Of a stretch of DNA of 64,000 nucleotides, positions 30,757-39,614 are shown piece after piece. Both the position numbers and the translations under genes were made by a program. Within the stretch, counting starts at the first letter, position 1. Every line of letters starts with the position of its first letter. Under the pieces are notes generated by a model, which was not told where the DNA came from, searched no databases, and was given only the letters and a program-made list of their open reading frames with translations. The DNA is from an uncultured Prevotella sp. (GTDB lineage: Bacteria > Bacteroidota > Bacteroidia > Bacteroidales > Bacteroidaceae): assembly GCA_900319905.1 (NCBI GenBank), contig ONQB01000004.1:1-64000 (forward strand), read 5' to 3'.

Positions 30757-30790
30757 TGAGGCTTCGACGTGAGTCGAGGTCTCATTTTTT
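30757..30790 (+). terminator. Intrinsic terminator after galE
   Basis: The arms TGAGGCTTCGAC and GTCGAGGTCTCA pair with small mismatches around GTGA, and are followed by a run of T (from about 30785). A strong Rho-independent terminator. Confidence 0.85.
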
Positions 30791-30965
30791 ATATAGAGAA
30801 ACGTAACAGAAGAAGTAAGCAAATTATTGAGCTTACACCAAGGCCTAGAGCCCCTGCGTATGGAGCAAACATGAAAAGACTTCCACAGGAAGACAACTAC
30901 CAATCAAAAAATAGTTTACAAAACGCCGATTTTGTTTTAACACATTCTACGACCCCCAAATAGAC

Positions 30966-31010
30966 AAAATCGAATTGAATAAGTCCCGACATCGTCAATA
31001 ATTCGATTTT
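30966..31010. repeat. Inverted repeat with 11-bp arms before the 22-bp array
   Basis: AAAATCGAATT (30966-30976) and AATTCGATTTT (31000-31010) are perfectly complementary with a 23-base loop. It ends 20 bases before the tandem array. No T run follows on either strand beyond the arm itself. It could be an operator or an end of a small mobile element. Confidence 0.75.
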
Positions 31011-31030
31011 ACAACAATACCTAATTGACA

Positions 31031-31140
31031 TATCGCCGAAAGGCCAATGCTCTTTCGGCGGAGAACCGATGCCATATCGGCGAAAAGCCAGCGACATATC
31101 GGCGAAAAGCCAGCGACATATCGGCGAAAAGCCACTCTGT
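31031..31140. repeat. 22-bp tandem repeat array, five units (locus 2)
   Basis: Five consecutive 22-base units: 31031-31052, 31053-31074, 31075-31096, 31097-31118 and 31119-31140. Units 3 and 4 are identical, with the core TATCGGCGAAAAGCCAGCGA; unit 5 diverges only at its end, and units 1 and 2 are more diverged. The period and the GAAAAGCCA core match the array at 8740-8827. Not a CRISPR, as there are no spacers. Confidence 0.92.
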
Positions 31141-31460
31141 TTTCACTGAAATAACATGCCCATGAAGGCTATTACCGAAGCTTGAATTTTACAAATTACT
31201 GACAGACAACGACTTAAATTATTTTTCCAACAATTGAGTATTTGCTCAAGGGAGGACGGTCGTTGGCAAAGAAGCGATTCTCAGAGCGATTTAACATAAT
31301 AAAAAATGACAGTCTACTTTATAAGGGACATTTATAACAAACAATAATATACCATTTCCGCATCAACAAGTTCGATAAAATAACATTCCACCATTACCAT
31401 TTCAAGAGCCCCTTTTCCCATATCAATAACCGAATGAAAAATAAAAAAAACGACAAAGTC

Positions 31461-31491
31461 TTTGATAATTAGCAAATTTGTCGTACCTTTG
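31461..31491 (+). promoter_or_regulatory. Promoter of rpsP
   Basis: TTTG (31461-31464) and TACCTTTG (31484-31491) are 19 bases apart. The start point would be near 31498, just where a 6-bp hairpin GCTGTC/GGCAGC (31497-31515) begins, so the messenger may open with a stem-loop that could stabilise it or bind a regulator. Confidence 0.85.
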
Positions 31492-31551
31492 CACCCGCTG
31501 TCACGAGTTGGCAGCATAAATTCAAACCTTTAAATAGTTTTTTAAAACAAA

Positions 31552-32109
31552 ATGGCAACAAAAATCAGATTGCAACGCGGCGGCCGCAAGGGCTATGCTT
31601 TCTACAGCATCGTGATCGCCGACGTGAGAGCACCACGTGATGGTAAATTTACTGAGAAGATTGGTACTTACAACCCCAACACCAATCCTGCTACCGTAGA
31701 TTTGAATTTCAATCGTGCACTGTATTGGGTGGAGACCGGCGCACAGCCTACCGACACCGTACGTAACATCCTTAAGAACGAAGGTGTGTACATGATGAAG
31801 CACCTGCGTGGCGGTGTGAAGAAAGGCGCTTTCGACGAAGCTGCATGCCAGCAGAAGTTCGACGCCTGGAAGGCTGCTAAGGATCAGAAGAACAACGCTT
31901 TGGTTGACGCTCAGAAGAAGTCACGTCAGGAAGAGGCCGCTAAGGCTCTCGACGCTGAGAAGAAGGTGAACGAGACCATTGCCAAGAAAGTAGCTGAGAA
32001 AAAGGCTGCTGAGGCCGCCGCTAAGGCTGAGGCTGAAGCTGCTAAAGCTGCCGAGGCCAACACAGAGGAGACTCCCGCTGAGGGCGAGGCTGCTCCCGCT
32101 GAGGCATAA
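31552..32109 (+). CDS. rpsP: 30S ribosomal protein bS16
   Basis: A 185-residue protein starting [18 protein letters not shown]. The first 80 or so residues are the conserved S16 domain, with [18 protein letters not shown]. The remaining part is a long Lys/Ala/Glu-rich helical extension ending PAEA, usual in Bacteroidota and absent from the short E. coli protein. It has its own promoter and terminator. Confidence 0.96.
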   Translation: MATKIRLQRGGRKGYAFYSIVIADVRAPRDGKFTEKIGTYNPNTNPATVDLNFNRALYWVETGAQPTDTVRNILKNEGVYMMKHLRGGVKKGAFDEAACQQKFDAWKAAKDQKNNALVDAQKKSRQEEAAKALDAEKKVNETIAKKVAEKKAAEAAAKAEAEAAKAAEANTEETPAEGEAAPAEA

Positions 32110-32141
32110 AATTGGCAAGTTTCAAGCTTTTACGAATTAAC

Positions 32142-32184
32142 AGAGGGTGTATCATGGAGCATGGCTCCTGATACACCCTCTTTC
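32142..32184 (+). terminator. Intrinsic terminator after rpsP
   Basis: The arms AGAGGGTGTATCA (32142-32154) and TGATACACCCTCT (32169-32181) are perfectly complementary over 13 bp, with a further TGGAGC/GCTCC pairing inside, followed by TTTC. The left arm sequence recurs at about 51705-51720. Confidence 0.85.
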
Positions 32185-32273
32185 GTATCTTACAAACTCT
32201 CACAAAAAGTAAGAGATAGCAGAAAACAAAAATGCCGAACAACGTTACCCGTTATTCAGCATCTTCTTAAATG

Positions 32274-32347
32274 TCGGGGCGACAGGATTCGAACCTGCGA
32301 CCACCTGGTCCCAAACCAGGAGCGCTACCGGACTGCGCTACACCCCG
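32274..32347 (-). tRNA. tRNA-Pro (anticodon TGG)
   Basis: A complete 74-base cloverleaf on the minus strand. The acceptor arms are CGGGGTG and CGCCCCG with an A discriminator; the anticodon stem CTGGT/ACCAG encloses TTTGGGA, giving anticodon TGG; the T arm holds GGTTCGAATCC. CCA is not encoded. It decodes Pro CCN codons through wobble. Confidence 0.95.
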
Positions 32348-32395
32348 TCCTCAAAAAAAGCCATCCTCAAACAGTCGTCTTCGGATTTGCGGACG

Positions 32396-32427
32396 CAAAG
32401 GTAGAACTTTTATCTGTATTGACCAAA
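32396..32427 (-). promoter_or_regulatory. Promoter of tRNA-Pro
   Basis: On the minus strand TACCTTTG (32396-32403) is preceded by TTTG (32424-32427) with 20 bases between. Transcription would begin about 40 bases before the mature tRNA 5' end. Confidence 0.75.
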
Positions 32428-32495
32428 CTTTTCCTGACTTTTTTCTCATCTTAGGCGCTTTTATCCTAAATAAGAGGAATTAAAGTGATATAGTA

Positions 32496-32528
32496 TTTGC
32501 AAAGTTCAATAACTTTTTATTAAATTTG
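32496..32528 (+). promoter_or_regulatory. Promoter of the porin gene
   Basis: TTTG (32496-32499) and TAAATTTG (32521-32528) are 21 bases apart, slightly wider than the other promoters here. The expected leader to the ATG at 32592 is about 55 bases. Confidence 0.6.
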
Positions 32529-32591
32529 CAACATCATTTGCATCGCAATCAATCTCACAACTTATAAGAACGCACATTATTTGAGCAAACA

Positions 32592-33740
32592 ATGAAAAGA
32601 AAACTGTTTTTATTACTGGCCGCAATCTGTGTGCTTACCTCCGCACAGGCCGAAGATCAGTTGCCCGCATGGCTTAAGATGATCAAGATCTCAGGCTATG
32701 CTATGGGGCAGTATCAGTACACCAGTCAAGAAGGAGCCAAGGCCAACACCTTTGCCATTCGTCTGGGACGTGTAATCATCGACGCGCATCCTTCCAAGGA
32801 CTGGGCAGCCAGAGTGCAATTCCAGTACAATGGCAATACGGCCGACCTCACGCAGGGCATCAGAGTTGTAGATGTCTTCGCAGAATGGCAGCATTTCGAT
32901 TTCTTGAAGATTAAGGCAGGACAATTCAAGCGCGCCTTCACCTTTGAGAACCCCATGAACCCAATCGACCAAGGCTTTATGAGCTATAGCCAGAACGTAA
33001 GCAAGCTGGCTGGTTTCGCCGACCGTGACGGTGCCGTAGCCAGCAATGGACGTGACATCGGTGTGCAACTGCAAGGTGATTTCCTCAAAAACGCCAACGA
33101 CCGTTATCTGTTACACTATCAGATTGGTGTCTACAACGGTCAAGGCATTAACACCAAGGACGTAGACCAACAGAAGGATATCATCGGTGGCGTTTGGGTA
33201 ATGCCCGTAAAGGGCTTGCGCATCGGCGCCTTCGGTTGGGAAGGCTCTTATTCACGCAAAGGCTCATGGACCGACGAGCAGGGCAAGACACACAAAGGTC
33301 TGCGCAAGCTTCCTCAGCACCGCTATGCCTTCTCTGCTGAATACAAGGCCAACGACTGGACACTGCGCTCGGAATACATCCACTCTACCGGTAAGGCTTT
33401 CACCACAACCTACAAGAGCAGTGCCGATTTGAGCAATGCCAATGTAAACGAAGCAATAGGCAGCAAAGCCGACGGCTTGTACGCACTCGCTATCGCACCT
33501 TTGGCCACCATCAACAAGCAAAAGCTTTACATCAAAGCACGTTACGATGTCTATAGAGAATCAGCAGACTGGGGCACAGCAAAGACCTACTATGAGGCAG
33601 GCTTCAATTACCTCATAAGCAAGAACCTGCAAATCAATCTCGAGTATGCGCGTGTCAACGATAAGAGCCGCTTCAACAGGGCGCTGAGTGATAAGCACGA
33701 TTACAACATGGTTGACTGCGAACTCGACTTCAGATTCTAA
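32592..33740 (+). CDS. Outer membrane porin, phosphate-selective O/P-like
   Basis: A 382-residue protein with a signal peptide (MKRKLFLLLAAICVLTSAQA). It is made of alternating beta-strand segments and ends in a Phe (CELDFRF), as outer membrane beta-barrels do. The arrangement, with KDWAARVQFQYN, AEWQHFDFLKIKAGQFKRAF and RDIGVQLQGD, resembles the OprO/OprP porin family. Phosphate specificity is not certain, as many Bacteroidota homologues are annotated only as porins. Promoter and position suggest single-gene transcription. Confidence 0.8.
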   Translation: MKRKLFLLLAAICVLTSAQAEDQLPAWLKMIKISGYAMGQYQYTSQEGAKANTFAIRLGRVIIDAHPSKDWAARVQFQYNGNTADLTQGIRVVDVFAEWQHFDFLKIKAGQFKRAFTFENPMNPIDQGFMSYSQNVSKLAGFADRDGAVASNGRDIGVQLQGDFLKNANDRYLLHYQIGVYNGQGINTKDVDQQKDIIGGVWVMPVKGLRIGAFGWEGSYSRKGSWTDEQGKTHKGLRKLPQHRYAFSAEYKANDWTLRSEYIHSTGKAFTTTYKSSADLSNANVNEAIGSKADGLYALAIAPLATINKQKLYIKARYDVYRESADWGTAKTYYEAGFNYLISKNLQINLEYARVNDKSRFNRALSDKHDYNMVDCELDFRF

Positions 33741-33854
33741 AATGGAAGAGATAATCACAGGACATTACGGCAACGAAACATCAAATAAAGTTAAATAAAC
33801 GTAATTATTTCCGTTTGCTCCACCTTAATATAAGCCAAAGCGGGAAAGAATTCG

Positions 33855-33862
33855 TAACTTTG
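33855..33862 (+). promoter_or_regulatory. -7 box of rpsA
   Basis: TAACTTTG lies 88 bases upstream of the ATG at 33951. No -33 TTTG was found at the usual distance, so only the -7 element is supported. Confidence 0.65.
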
Positions 33863-33950
33863 CATCGTTGTTAAGGCATAAGTAAAATTGTGCCCGAAAA
33901 AATCAACATAATGTCCAACTTATTTAATTACAAAACATTTTAAATTATTT

Positions 33951-35735
33951 ATGTCAAATTTTAACGACGTCAAGAACGTTAAGCCATTAGACGACTTCAA
34001 CTGGGACGAGTTTGAGAATGGCGCAGCTTCCACTGTTAGCAAGCAGGATCTCGAGAAAGCCTACGATGACACGCTGAACAAGATTCAGGAGCACGAGGTA
34101 GTCGAGGGTACCGTTATCTCTATTGATAAGAAAGAGGTAGTGGTCAACATTGGTTACAAGAGCGATGGTATCATCCCCGCTTCTGAGTTCCGCTACAATC
34201 CCGACCTGAAGGTAGGCGACAAAGTAGACGTTTACGTAGAGGATCAGGAAGACAAGCGCGGTCAGCTCGTTCTGTCTCACAAGAAGGCTCGCCTGGCTAA
34301 CAGCTGGGAGAAGATCAACGAGGCCATGGAGAAGGATGAAGTTGTTCAGGGCTACATCAAGTGCCGCACCAAGGGTGGTATGATTGTCGACATCTTCGGC
34401 ATCGAGGCATTCCTTCCCGGCAGCCAGATTGACGTCCATCCTATACGTGACTACGATGTGTTCGTAGGCAAGACCATGGAGTTCAAGGTTGTGAAGATCA
34501 ACCAGGAATTCCGCAACGTAGTTGTCTCTCACAAGGCTCTTATTGAGGCTGAGCTCGAGGCTCAGAAGAAGGAGATCATCTCTCACCTTGAGAAGGGTCA
34601 GGTACTCGAGGGTACTGTCAAGAACATCACTTCTTACGGTGTGTTCGTTGACCTCGGCGGTGTAGACGGACTCGTTCATATCACAGACCTCTCTTGGGGC
34701 CGCGTAAGCGATCCTCACGAGGTTGTCTCTCTCGACCAGAAGATCAAAGTCGTTATCCTCGACTTCGATGAGGAGAAGAAGCGTATCGCCCTTGGCGTGA
34801 AGCAGCTCACTCCGCATCCTTGGGACAGCCTTGATCCTAACCTGAAGGTGGGCGACCACGTGAAGGGCAAGGTGGTTGTCATCGCTGACTACGGTGCATT
34901 CGTTGAGATTCAGCCCGGCGTTGAGGGCCTCATCCACGTCTCCGAGATGTCTTGGAGCCAGCACCTGCGTTCTGCACAGGAGTTCCTGCACGTAGGCGAC
35001 GAGGTAGAGGCTGTCATCCTGAGCCTCGACCGTCAGGAGCGCAAGATGTCTCTCGGCATCAAGCAGCTTAAGGAAGATCCTTGGGAGAACATCGAGCAGA
35101 AATATCCCGTTGGTTCTAAGCACACTGCAAAGGTTCGCAACTTCACCAACTTTGGTATCTTCGTGGAGCTTGAGGAAGGCGTAGACGGACTGATTCATAT
35201 CTCTGACCTGAGCTGGACCAAGAAGGTAAAGCATCCTTCAGAGTTCACTACTGTGGGTGCCGACATCGATGTTGTCGTGCTCGAGATTGACAAGGAGAAC
35301 CGTCGTTTGAGCCTCGGTCACAAGCAGCTCGAGGAGAATCCTTGGGACAAGTACGAGGAGCTCTATCAGCCCGGCACTGTTCACGAGGGCAAGATCACTG
35401 AGATGATGGATAAGGGCGCTGTCATCACCCTGAACGAGGGCGGTGAAGGCTTCGCAACTCCTAAGCACCTCACTAAGCAGGACGGCTCACAGGCTAAGCT
35501 CGGTGAGGAACTGCCGTTCAAGGTGATTGAGTTCAACAAGGAGACCCATCGTATCATCCTCTCCCACTCTCGCACCTTCGAGGAGGGCCACGACGAGGTG
35601 AAGCCACGTCGTCACGCAACCAGCAACCGCAAACAGAGCGATACACCTGTCATCAACAACGTTGCAGCTGGTACTTCTCTGGGCGACCTCGATGTACTTG
35701 CCAAGCTGAAGGCTGACATGGAAAAGAACAAGTAA
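33951..35735 (+). CDS. rpsA: 30S ribosomal protein bS1
   Basis: A 594-residue protein with six S1 RNA-binding domains, roughly at residues 48-115, 129-195, 214-282, 299-370, 386-457 and 473-540. Domains 3 to 5 show the clearest pattern (for example GVFVDLGGVDGLVHITDLSW). It binds messenger RNA on the small subunit and helps it reach the decoding site. Codon use is strongly biased, as expected for a highly expressed gene, which produces a long open frame on the opposite strand. Confidence 0.96.
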   Translation: MSNFNDVKNVKPLDDFNWDEFENGAASTVSKQDLEKAYDDTLNKIQEHEVVEGTVISIDKKEVVVNIGYKSDGIIPASEFRYNPDLKVGDKVDVYVEDQEDKRGQLVLSHKKARLANSWEKINEAMEKDEVVQGYIKCRTKGGMIVDIFGIEAFLPGSQIDVHPIRDYDVFVGKTMEFKVVKINQEFRNVVVSHKALIEAELEAQKKEIISHLEKGQVLEGTVKNITSYGVFVDLGGVDGLVHITDLSWGRVSDPHEVVSLDQKIKVVILDFDEEKKRIALGVKQLTPHPWDSLDPNLKVGDHVKGKVVVIADYGAFVEIQPGVEGLIHVSEMSWSQHLRSAQEFLHVGDEVEAVILSLDRQERKMSLGIKQLKEDPWENIEQKYPVGSKHTAKVRNFTNFGIFVELEEGVDGLIHISDLSWTKKVKHPSEFTTVGADIDVVVLEIDKENRRLSLGHKQLEENPWDKYEELYQPGTVHEGKITEMMDKGAVITLNEGGEGFATPKHLTKQDGSQAKLGEELPFKVIEFNKETHRIILSHSRTFEEGHDEVKPRRHATSNRKQSDTPVINNVAAGTSLGDLDVLAKLKADMEKNK

Positions 35736-35756
35736 TCAATTACACACTATGCATAT

Positions 35757-35797
35757 AAAGAGGCAGCTCTCATCTGAGGGTTGCCTCTTTTTATTTT
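35757..35797 (+). terminator. Intrinsic terminator after rpsA
   Basis: AAAGAGGCA and TTGCCTCTTT form the stem (35757-35790), and it runs into a T-rich tail (TTTTATTTTT). A clear Rho-independent terminator. Confidence 0.85.
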
Positions 35798-35954
35798 TAG
35801 AATTACTATCAGAGAAACTGTGCTTTCACATACTCTCAACCCCCAAACACCACATCCAACCAATAATACGACCTAAGGATAGACATGTTAGGGTATCATA
35901 AAAAGGCTATTCTAGTACCTTCATAACTCAAATTGAATAAATGCCATTAGTTTT

Positions 35955-35986
35955 TTTGATAATTAGAAGAAAAAGCCGTATTTTTG
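35955..35986 (+). promoter_or_regulatory. Promoter of hisD
   Basis: TTTG (35955-35958) and TATTTTTG (35979-35986) are 20 bases apart. With the terminator upstream, this makes hisD the first gene of its transcript, with a leader of about 25 bases. Confidence 0.75.
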
Positions 35987-36019
35987 TAGACGAATAGCAA
36001 CAAGCAAGAGGTATCAACT

Positions 36020-37306
36020 ATGAAAATCATCAAATATCCTTCAAAAAGCCAGTGGCCGGACATTGTTAAAAGGCCTCACTTTGATTTGTCTCAACTCAAC
36101 GCCACCGTCAAAAATGTTCTCGACGACGTGAAAGCACATGGCGACGAAGCCGTGAGGCACTATGAGAAGCAATTCGACCATGTTAGTCTCGACAGTCTTG
36201 CCGTAAGTGAGGAAGAGATCGAGGAGGCTTTCCAAACCATCTCTACTGAACTCAAAGCTTCTCTGGAACTGGCCCATCACAACATTGCCGCGTTTCATGA
36301 AGCACAACGCTTTGAAGGAAAGAAGATAGAAACAGCTCCAGGCGTGGATTGCTGGCAGAAAAGCGTCCCAATAGAAAAAGTAGGACTATACATCCCTGGA
36401 GGCACCGCTCCACTGTTTTCTACCGTTCTCATGCTGGCAACTCCTGCAAAGATAGCAGGATGTAAGGAAATTGTGCTTTGCACACCACCCAACCGGGAAG
36501 GAAAGATAAACCCAGCCATTCTCGCTGCCGCACGCATTGCTGGCGTTGAGCACATTTACAAAGCTGGAGGCGTACAGGCCATCGGTGCAATGGCATATGG
36601 CACAGAGAGCATTCCCAAGGTTTATAAGATCTTTGGGCCCGGTAACCAATTTGTGATGACGGCCAAACAACAAGTAAGCCTTCACGATGTTGCTATCGAC
36701 ATGCCTGCAGGTCCAAGTGAGGTATGTGTCATTGCCGACGACAGCAGCAATGCCACATTCGTAGCAGCCGATCTGCTCTCGCAAGCTGAACATGGCATCG
36801 ATTCGCAGGTAATGCTTATCACCAACTCAGAAGAGATGCTCGACAAGGTGAAGGAAGAGACCGACCGCCAGCTTCAGAAATTGCCACGCAAAGAGATTGC
36901 GGCAAAGACATTGGAGAACTCACAACTGGTTTTGGTATACGACACTGATGAAGCCATGGAGCTAAGCAACTGCTATGCACCGGAACATCTTATCATAGCA
37001 ACAAAAGACTACGAACAGCTGGCCACGAAAGTAATCAATGCAGGCAGCGTGTTCCTAGGCAAATGGGCCTGTGAGAGTGCCGGCGATTATGCTAGTGGCA
37101 CCAATCATACACTGCCTACCCATCAATACGCATTGGCTTACAATGGAGTCAATCTGGACAGCTACAACCGAAAGATTACTTTCCAGCATCTTACCCGTGA
37201 AGGCATTGAGAGCATAGGAAAGGCTGTCGTCTGCATGGCAGAAAACGAGCAGTTGGAGGCACATGCCGAGGCCATGAGGCTAAGACTCAAGGAAATCGGG
37301 AAATAA
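36020..37306 (+). CDS. hisD: Histidinol dehydrogenase
   Basis: A 428-residue zinc enzyme that oxidises histidinol to histidine in two NAD-dependent steps. Motifs seen include PGGTAPLFSTVLM, GPGNQFVMTAKQQV, the SQAEHGIDSQ zinc/base segment, CYAPEHL and AGDYASGTNHTLPT, all in the right order. Length is normal. hisC follows after 69 bases. hisG, often just upstream in relatives, is not here. Confidence 0.96.
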   Translation: MKIIKYPSKSQWPDIVKRPHFDLSQLNATVKNVLDDVKAHGDEAVRHYEKQFDHVSLDSLAVSEEEIEEAFQTISTELKASLELAHHNIAAFHEAQRFEGKKIETAPGVDCWQKSVPIEKVGLYIPGGTAPLFSTVLMLATPAKIAGCKEIVLCTPPNREGKINPAILAAARIAGVEHIYKAGGVQAIGAMAYGTESIPKVYKIFGPGNQFVMTAKQQVSLHDVAIDMPAGPSEVCVIADDSSNATFVAADLLSQAEHGIDSQVMLITNSEEMLDKVKEETDRQLQKLPRKEIAAKTLENSQLVLVYDTDEAMELSNCYAPEHLIIATKDYEQLATKVINAGSVFLGKWACESAGDYASGTNHTLPTHQYALAYNGVNLDSYNRKITFQHLTREGIESIGKAVVCMAENEQLEAHAEAMRLRLKEIGK

Positions 37307-37375
37307 CTCCGGCGACAAGGCTTAGTTATATCCAAGAGATAGGTAATGAACAAGGTCTAATAAAAACAAGAGCAT

Positions 37376-38413
37376 ATGAAGTCACTACAACAGCTGGTTC
37401 GTCCAAACATCTGGAAACTGTCACCATACAGTTCCGCTCGCGATGAGTATAGCGGCCACGAAGCACATGTTTTCCTCGATGCCAACGAGAATCCATACAA
37501 CTCTCCCTACAATCGCTATCCAGATCCTTTGCAAAGAGAGCTGAAGGCCATGATAGCACCCATCAAGCAGGTACCGGCAGAATGCATATTTCTTGGCAAC
37601 GGTTCAGACGAGGCTATCGATCTTGTCTACCGCGTGTTCTGTGAACCCACCCACGACAACGTGGTGGCCATCGAGCCCACCTACGGCATGTATAAGGTAT
37701 GCGCTGACATCAACAATGTGGAATACCGTCCGGTTCTGCTTGACGAACACTTCATGATAAAAGCTAATAAACTGCTTGCTGCCTGTGACAAAAACACAAA
37801 GGTAATATGGATATGCTCACCCAATAATCCTACGGGTAACAACATGCCTGTGGAGGAAATAGAACAGTTGCTGCGTAGCTTCCAGGGAATAGTAGTAGTC
37901 GACGAGGCCTACAGTGATTTCTCCACAGTACCTGTCTTCCGCAAGCGACTCGGCGAGTTTCCCAACCTCATTGTTCTCAACACCATGAGCAAGGCATGGG
38001 GATGTGCGGCCATTCGGCTGGGCATGGCATTTGCAAGTAAGGAAATCATTAGCATATTCAATAAGGTGAAATACCCCTACAATATCAACCTTCTCACCCA
38101 GCAGCACGCTAAAGAAGCATTGGGCGACAAAGAACAGGTTGAGAAATGGGTCGGCATCTTGCTGCAAGAACGCAGAAGCATGATTGACTCCTTCAAGGAA
38201 CTTGCTGTCTGCGAAAAGGTATATCCCACCGATGCCAACTTCTTCCTGGCAAAGATGACCGATGCCAAGGGCATCTACAACTATCTTGTGGAAAAAGGCA
38301 TCATCGTAAGAAACCGCTCTCGTATCAAGCTGTGTGACAACTGCTTGCGCATTACGATTGGTTCTAAAGATGAGAATGCACAACTGCTTGGGGCTTTAAG
38401 GGTATTAAAATAA
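37376..38413 (+). CDS. hisC: Histidinol-phosphate aminotransferase
   Basis: A 345-residue PLP enzyme of fold type I that converts imidazole-acetol phosphate to histidinol phosphate. The PLP Lys is in [15 protein letters not shown], the SPNNPTGN and VVDEAYSDF motifs precede it, and the Arg-binding C-terminal ITIGSKDEN is intact. It is the last gene on this strand before the convergent DUF6057 gene. Confidence 0.95.
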   Translation: MKSLQQLVRPNIWKLSPYSSARDEYSGHEAHVFLDANENPYNSPYNRYPDPLQRELKAMIAPIKQVPAECIFLGNGSDEAIDLVYRVFCEPTHDNVVAIEPTYGMYKVCADINNVEYRPVLLDEHFMIKANKLLAACDKNTKVIWICSPNNPTGNNMPVEEIEQLLRSFQGIVVVDEAYSDFSTVPVFRKRLGEFPNLIVLNTMSKAWGCAAIRLGMAFASKEIISIFNKVKYPYNINLLTQQHAKEALGDKEQVEKWVGILLQERRSMIDSFKELAVCEKVYPTDANFFLAKMTDAKGIYNYLVEKGIIVRNRSRIKLCDNCLRITIGSKDENAQLLGALRVLK

Positions 38414-38434
38414 CACCTTAAAGTGAAAAAAGAG

Positions 38435-38471
38435 ACAGCAATAGCGGACTACTTACGTCCGCTATTGCTGT
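38435..38471 (-). terminator. Shared hairpin between hisC and the DUF6057 gene
   Basis: ACAGCAATAGCGGAC (38435-38449) and GTCCGCTATTGCTGT (38457-38471) form a perfect 15-bp stem with a seven-base loop. On the minus strand it is followed by a T run (complement of GAAAAAAG), so it terminates the DUF6057 transcript, and its first arm covers that gene's last codons. On the plus strand the T run is poor. Confidence 0.8.
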
Positions 38472-39600
38472 AATAATAGTTCCAGTAAGTCTTGTCAAAA
38501 TTGGTGTGTAACAGGAAGCTTCGCGTGTTCACATCACCCGTAGAATGAAGCAACTGAATAAAGTCCTCAAAGTCAGCATCCATCACTTGTGAATGATACA
38601 CAATATGCGGGTGCTGTCGAAGGTGATTGTATAGTACCAAAGCTTCACGATAATGTAGTGGCAATGCCTTCTGCACATTGTAGTAATGAGGCAGCGCATT
38701 GACAAAAGCATCCAAGTCGCAGTCAAGCAGATAGGCACAAAGCAACCAGTCATGGGCCTGTGGCGTGGCATAGCCTTTCTGATGGAGCTTCTCCAAGTAT
38801 TGCCGAGGACGCATCTTCTGTTTGAAGTAGACCCCTAATTTCTCGTATAGCTTTACTTCAGGAGCCATTAGCATCTGTACCGATCTGCCATTGGGAAGCA
38901 TGGCATCTGACCTGCCCTTTAAGGGATATTCAAAAAGATGGTCCCCTAGTTTACCAGATTCAGACAACGCCCAAACTCGCAACATCGTCAGGCTACTATC
39001 GGTTTTGGCATCATAGTAGCCAACTGACAATGCCTTGGCATAGTCACCATCAATGATGTCGCTCTCAACATTCATCCGATAATGGAATACTGTATCATTG
39101 CAGCCAATGCCACATGTAACCAGAGCAAAGACCACCATTTGTAACATGTTGATCCACATCATTCTGGAGAAGAGTCCTGTGGCATTGGTTGCCGGCTCCA
39201 TCGGTTCAAGCTGTCTTACGACCCACACCACAAACCCATAGAGTACCATAAGCAATGGAAATGCCCATAACCAGTTACCCAAATAGCTGTCAGATACATT
39301 GGGGGACACATCAGTCAAAACACCCAACAACAGCAACGAGGGTACATAAGTCAGCGCATGACCACGGCGGCCTAAACCCGTCAGCGCATACAGGACAAGT
39401 TGGATAAGCCACAGCACAAGCGTTATCACGATGGCACCCACGGTGCGATTGTAATGAGTCGCTCCATGTGAAAGCACGTGCTGGGCTACAGCCAGGATGT
39501 TGCACTGATAATCGTAAAGATAGAAATATGTAAATAACAAGAAGAAAATGGCACAAGTCACTCTCAGGAGAAATGTGCCATTCTTGTTAAATTGAGCCAT
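38449..39600 (-). CDS. DUF6057-type membrane protein
   Basis: A 383-residue protein with about five hydrophobic segments in the first 170 residues and a soluble C-terminal half. The mid part MNVESDIIDGDYAKALSVG and the ending YWNYYY fit my recollection of DUF6057 proteins of Bacteroidales, whose function is unknown. Its stop lies in a terminator hairpin. It follows glgB by 14 bases and is probably transcribed with it. Confidence 0.75.
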   Translation of the reverse strand: MAQFNKNGTFLLRVTCAIFFLLFTYFYLYDYQCNILAVAQHVLSHGATHYNRTVGAIVITLVLWLIQLVLYALTGLGRRGHALTYVPSLLLLGVLTDVSPNVSDSYLGNWLWAFPLLMVLYGFVVWVVRQLEPMEPATNATGLFSRMMWINMLQMVVFALVTCGIGCNDTVFHYRMNVESDIIDGDYAKALSVGYYDAKTDSSLTMLRVWALSESGKLGDHLFEYPLKGRSDAMLPNGRSVQMLMAPEVKLYEKLGVYFKQKMRPRQYLEKLHQKGYATPQAHDWLLCAYLLDCDLDAFVNALPHYYNVQKALPLHYREALVLYNHLRQHPHIVYHSQVMDADFEDFIQLLHSTGDVNTRSFLLHTNFDKTYWNYYYSNSGRK

Positions 39601-39614
39601 TGTCTGATCCTCGT

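Larger units (their letters stand above)
30791..31460. other. Gene-poor stretch between galE and rpsP
   Basis: No frame with recognisable content was found on either strand. It holds an 11-bp inverted repeat (30966-31010), the second 22-bp tandem array (31031-31140), and AT-rich sequence leading to the rpsP promoter. Short frames here (for example 64 codons at 30769) start inside the terminator and have no family features. Confidence 0.6.

Noticed and set aside
30769..30963. 64-codon frame after galE
   Set aside because: Starts within the galE terminator and contains no recognisable features.
31031..31140. 22-bp array considered as a CRISPR
   Set aside because: Units follow each other directly without spacers, are shorter than usual CRISPR repeats, and no cas genes are near.
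33987..35234. 415-codon minus-strand frame opposite rpsA
   Set aside because: A mirror of the strongly biased codon use of rpsA; no signal or domain visible.
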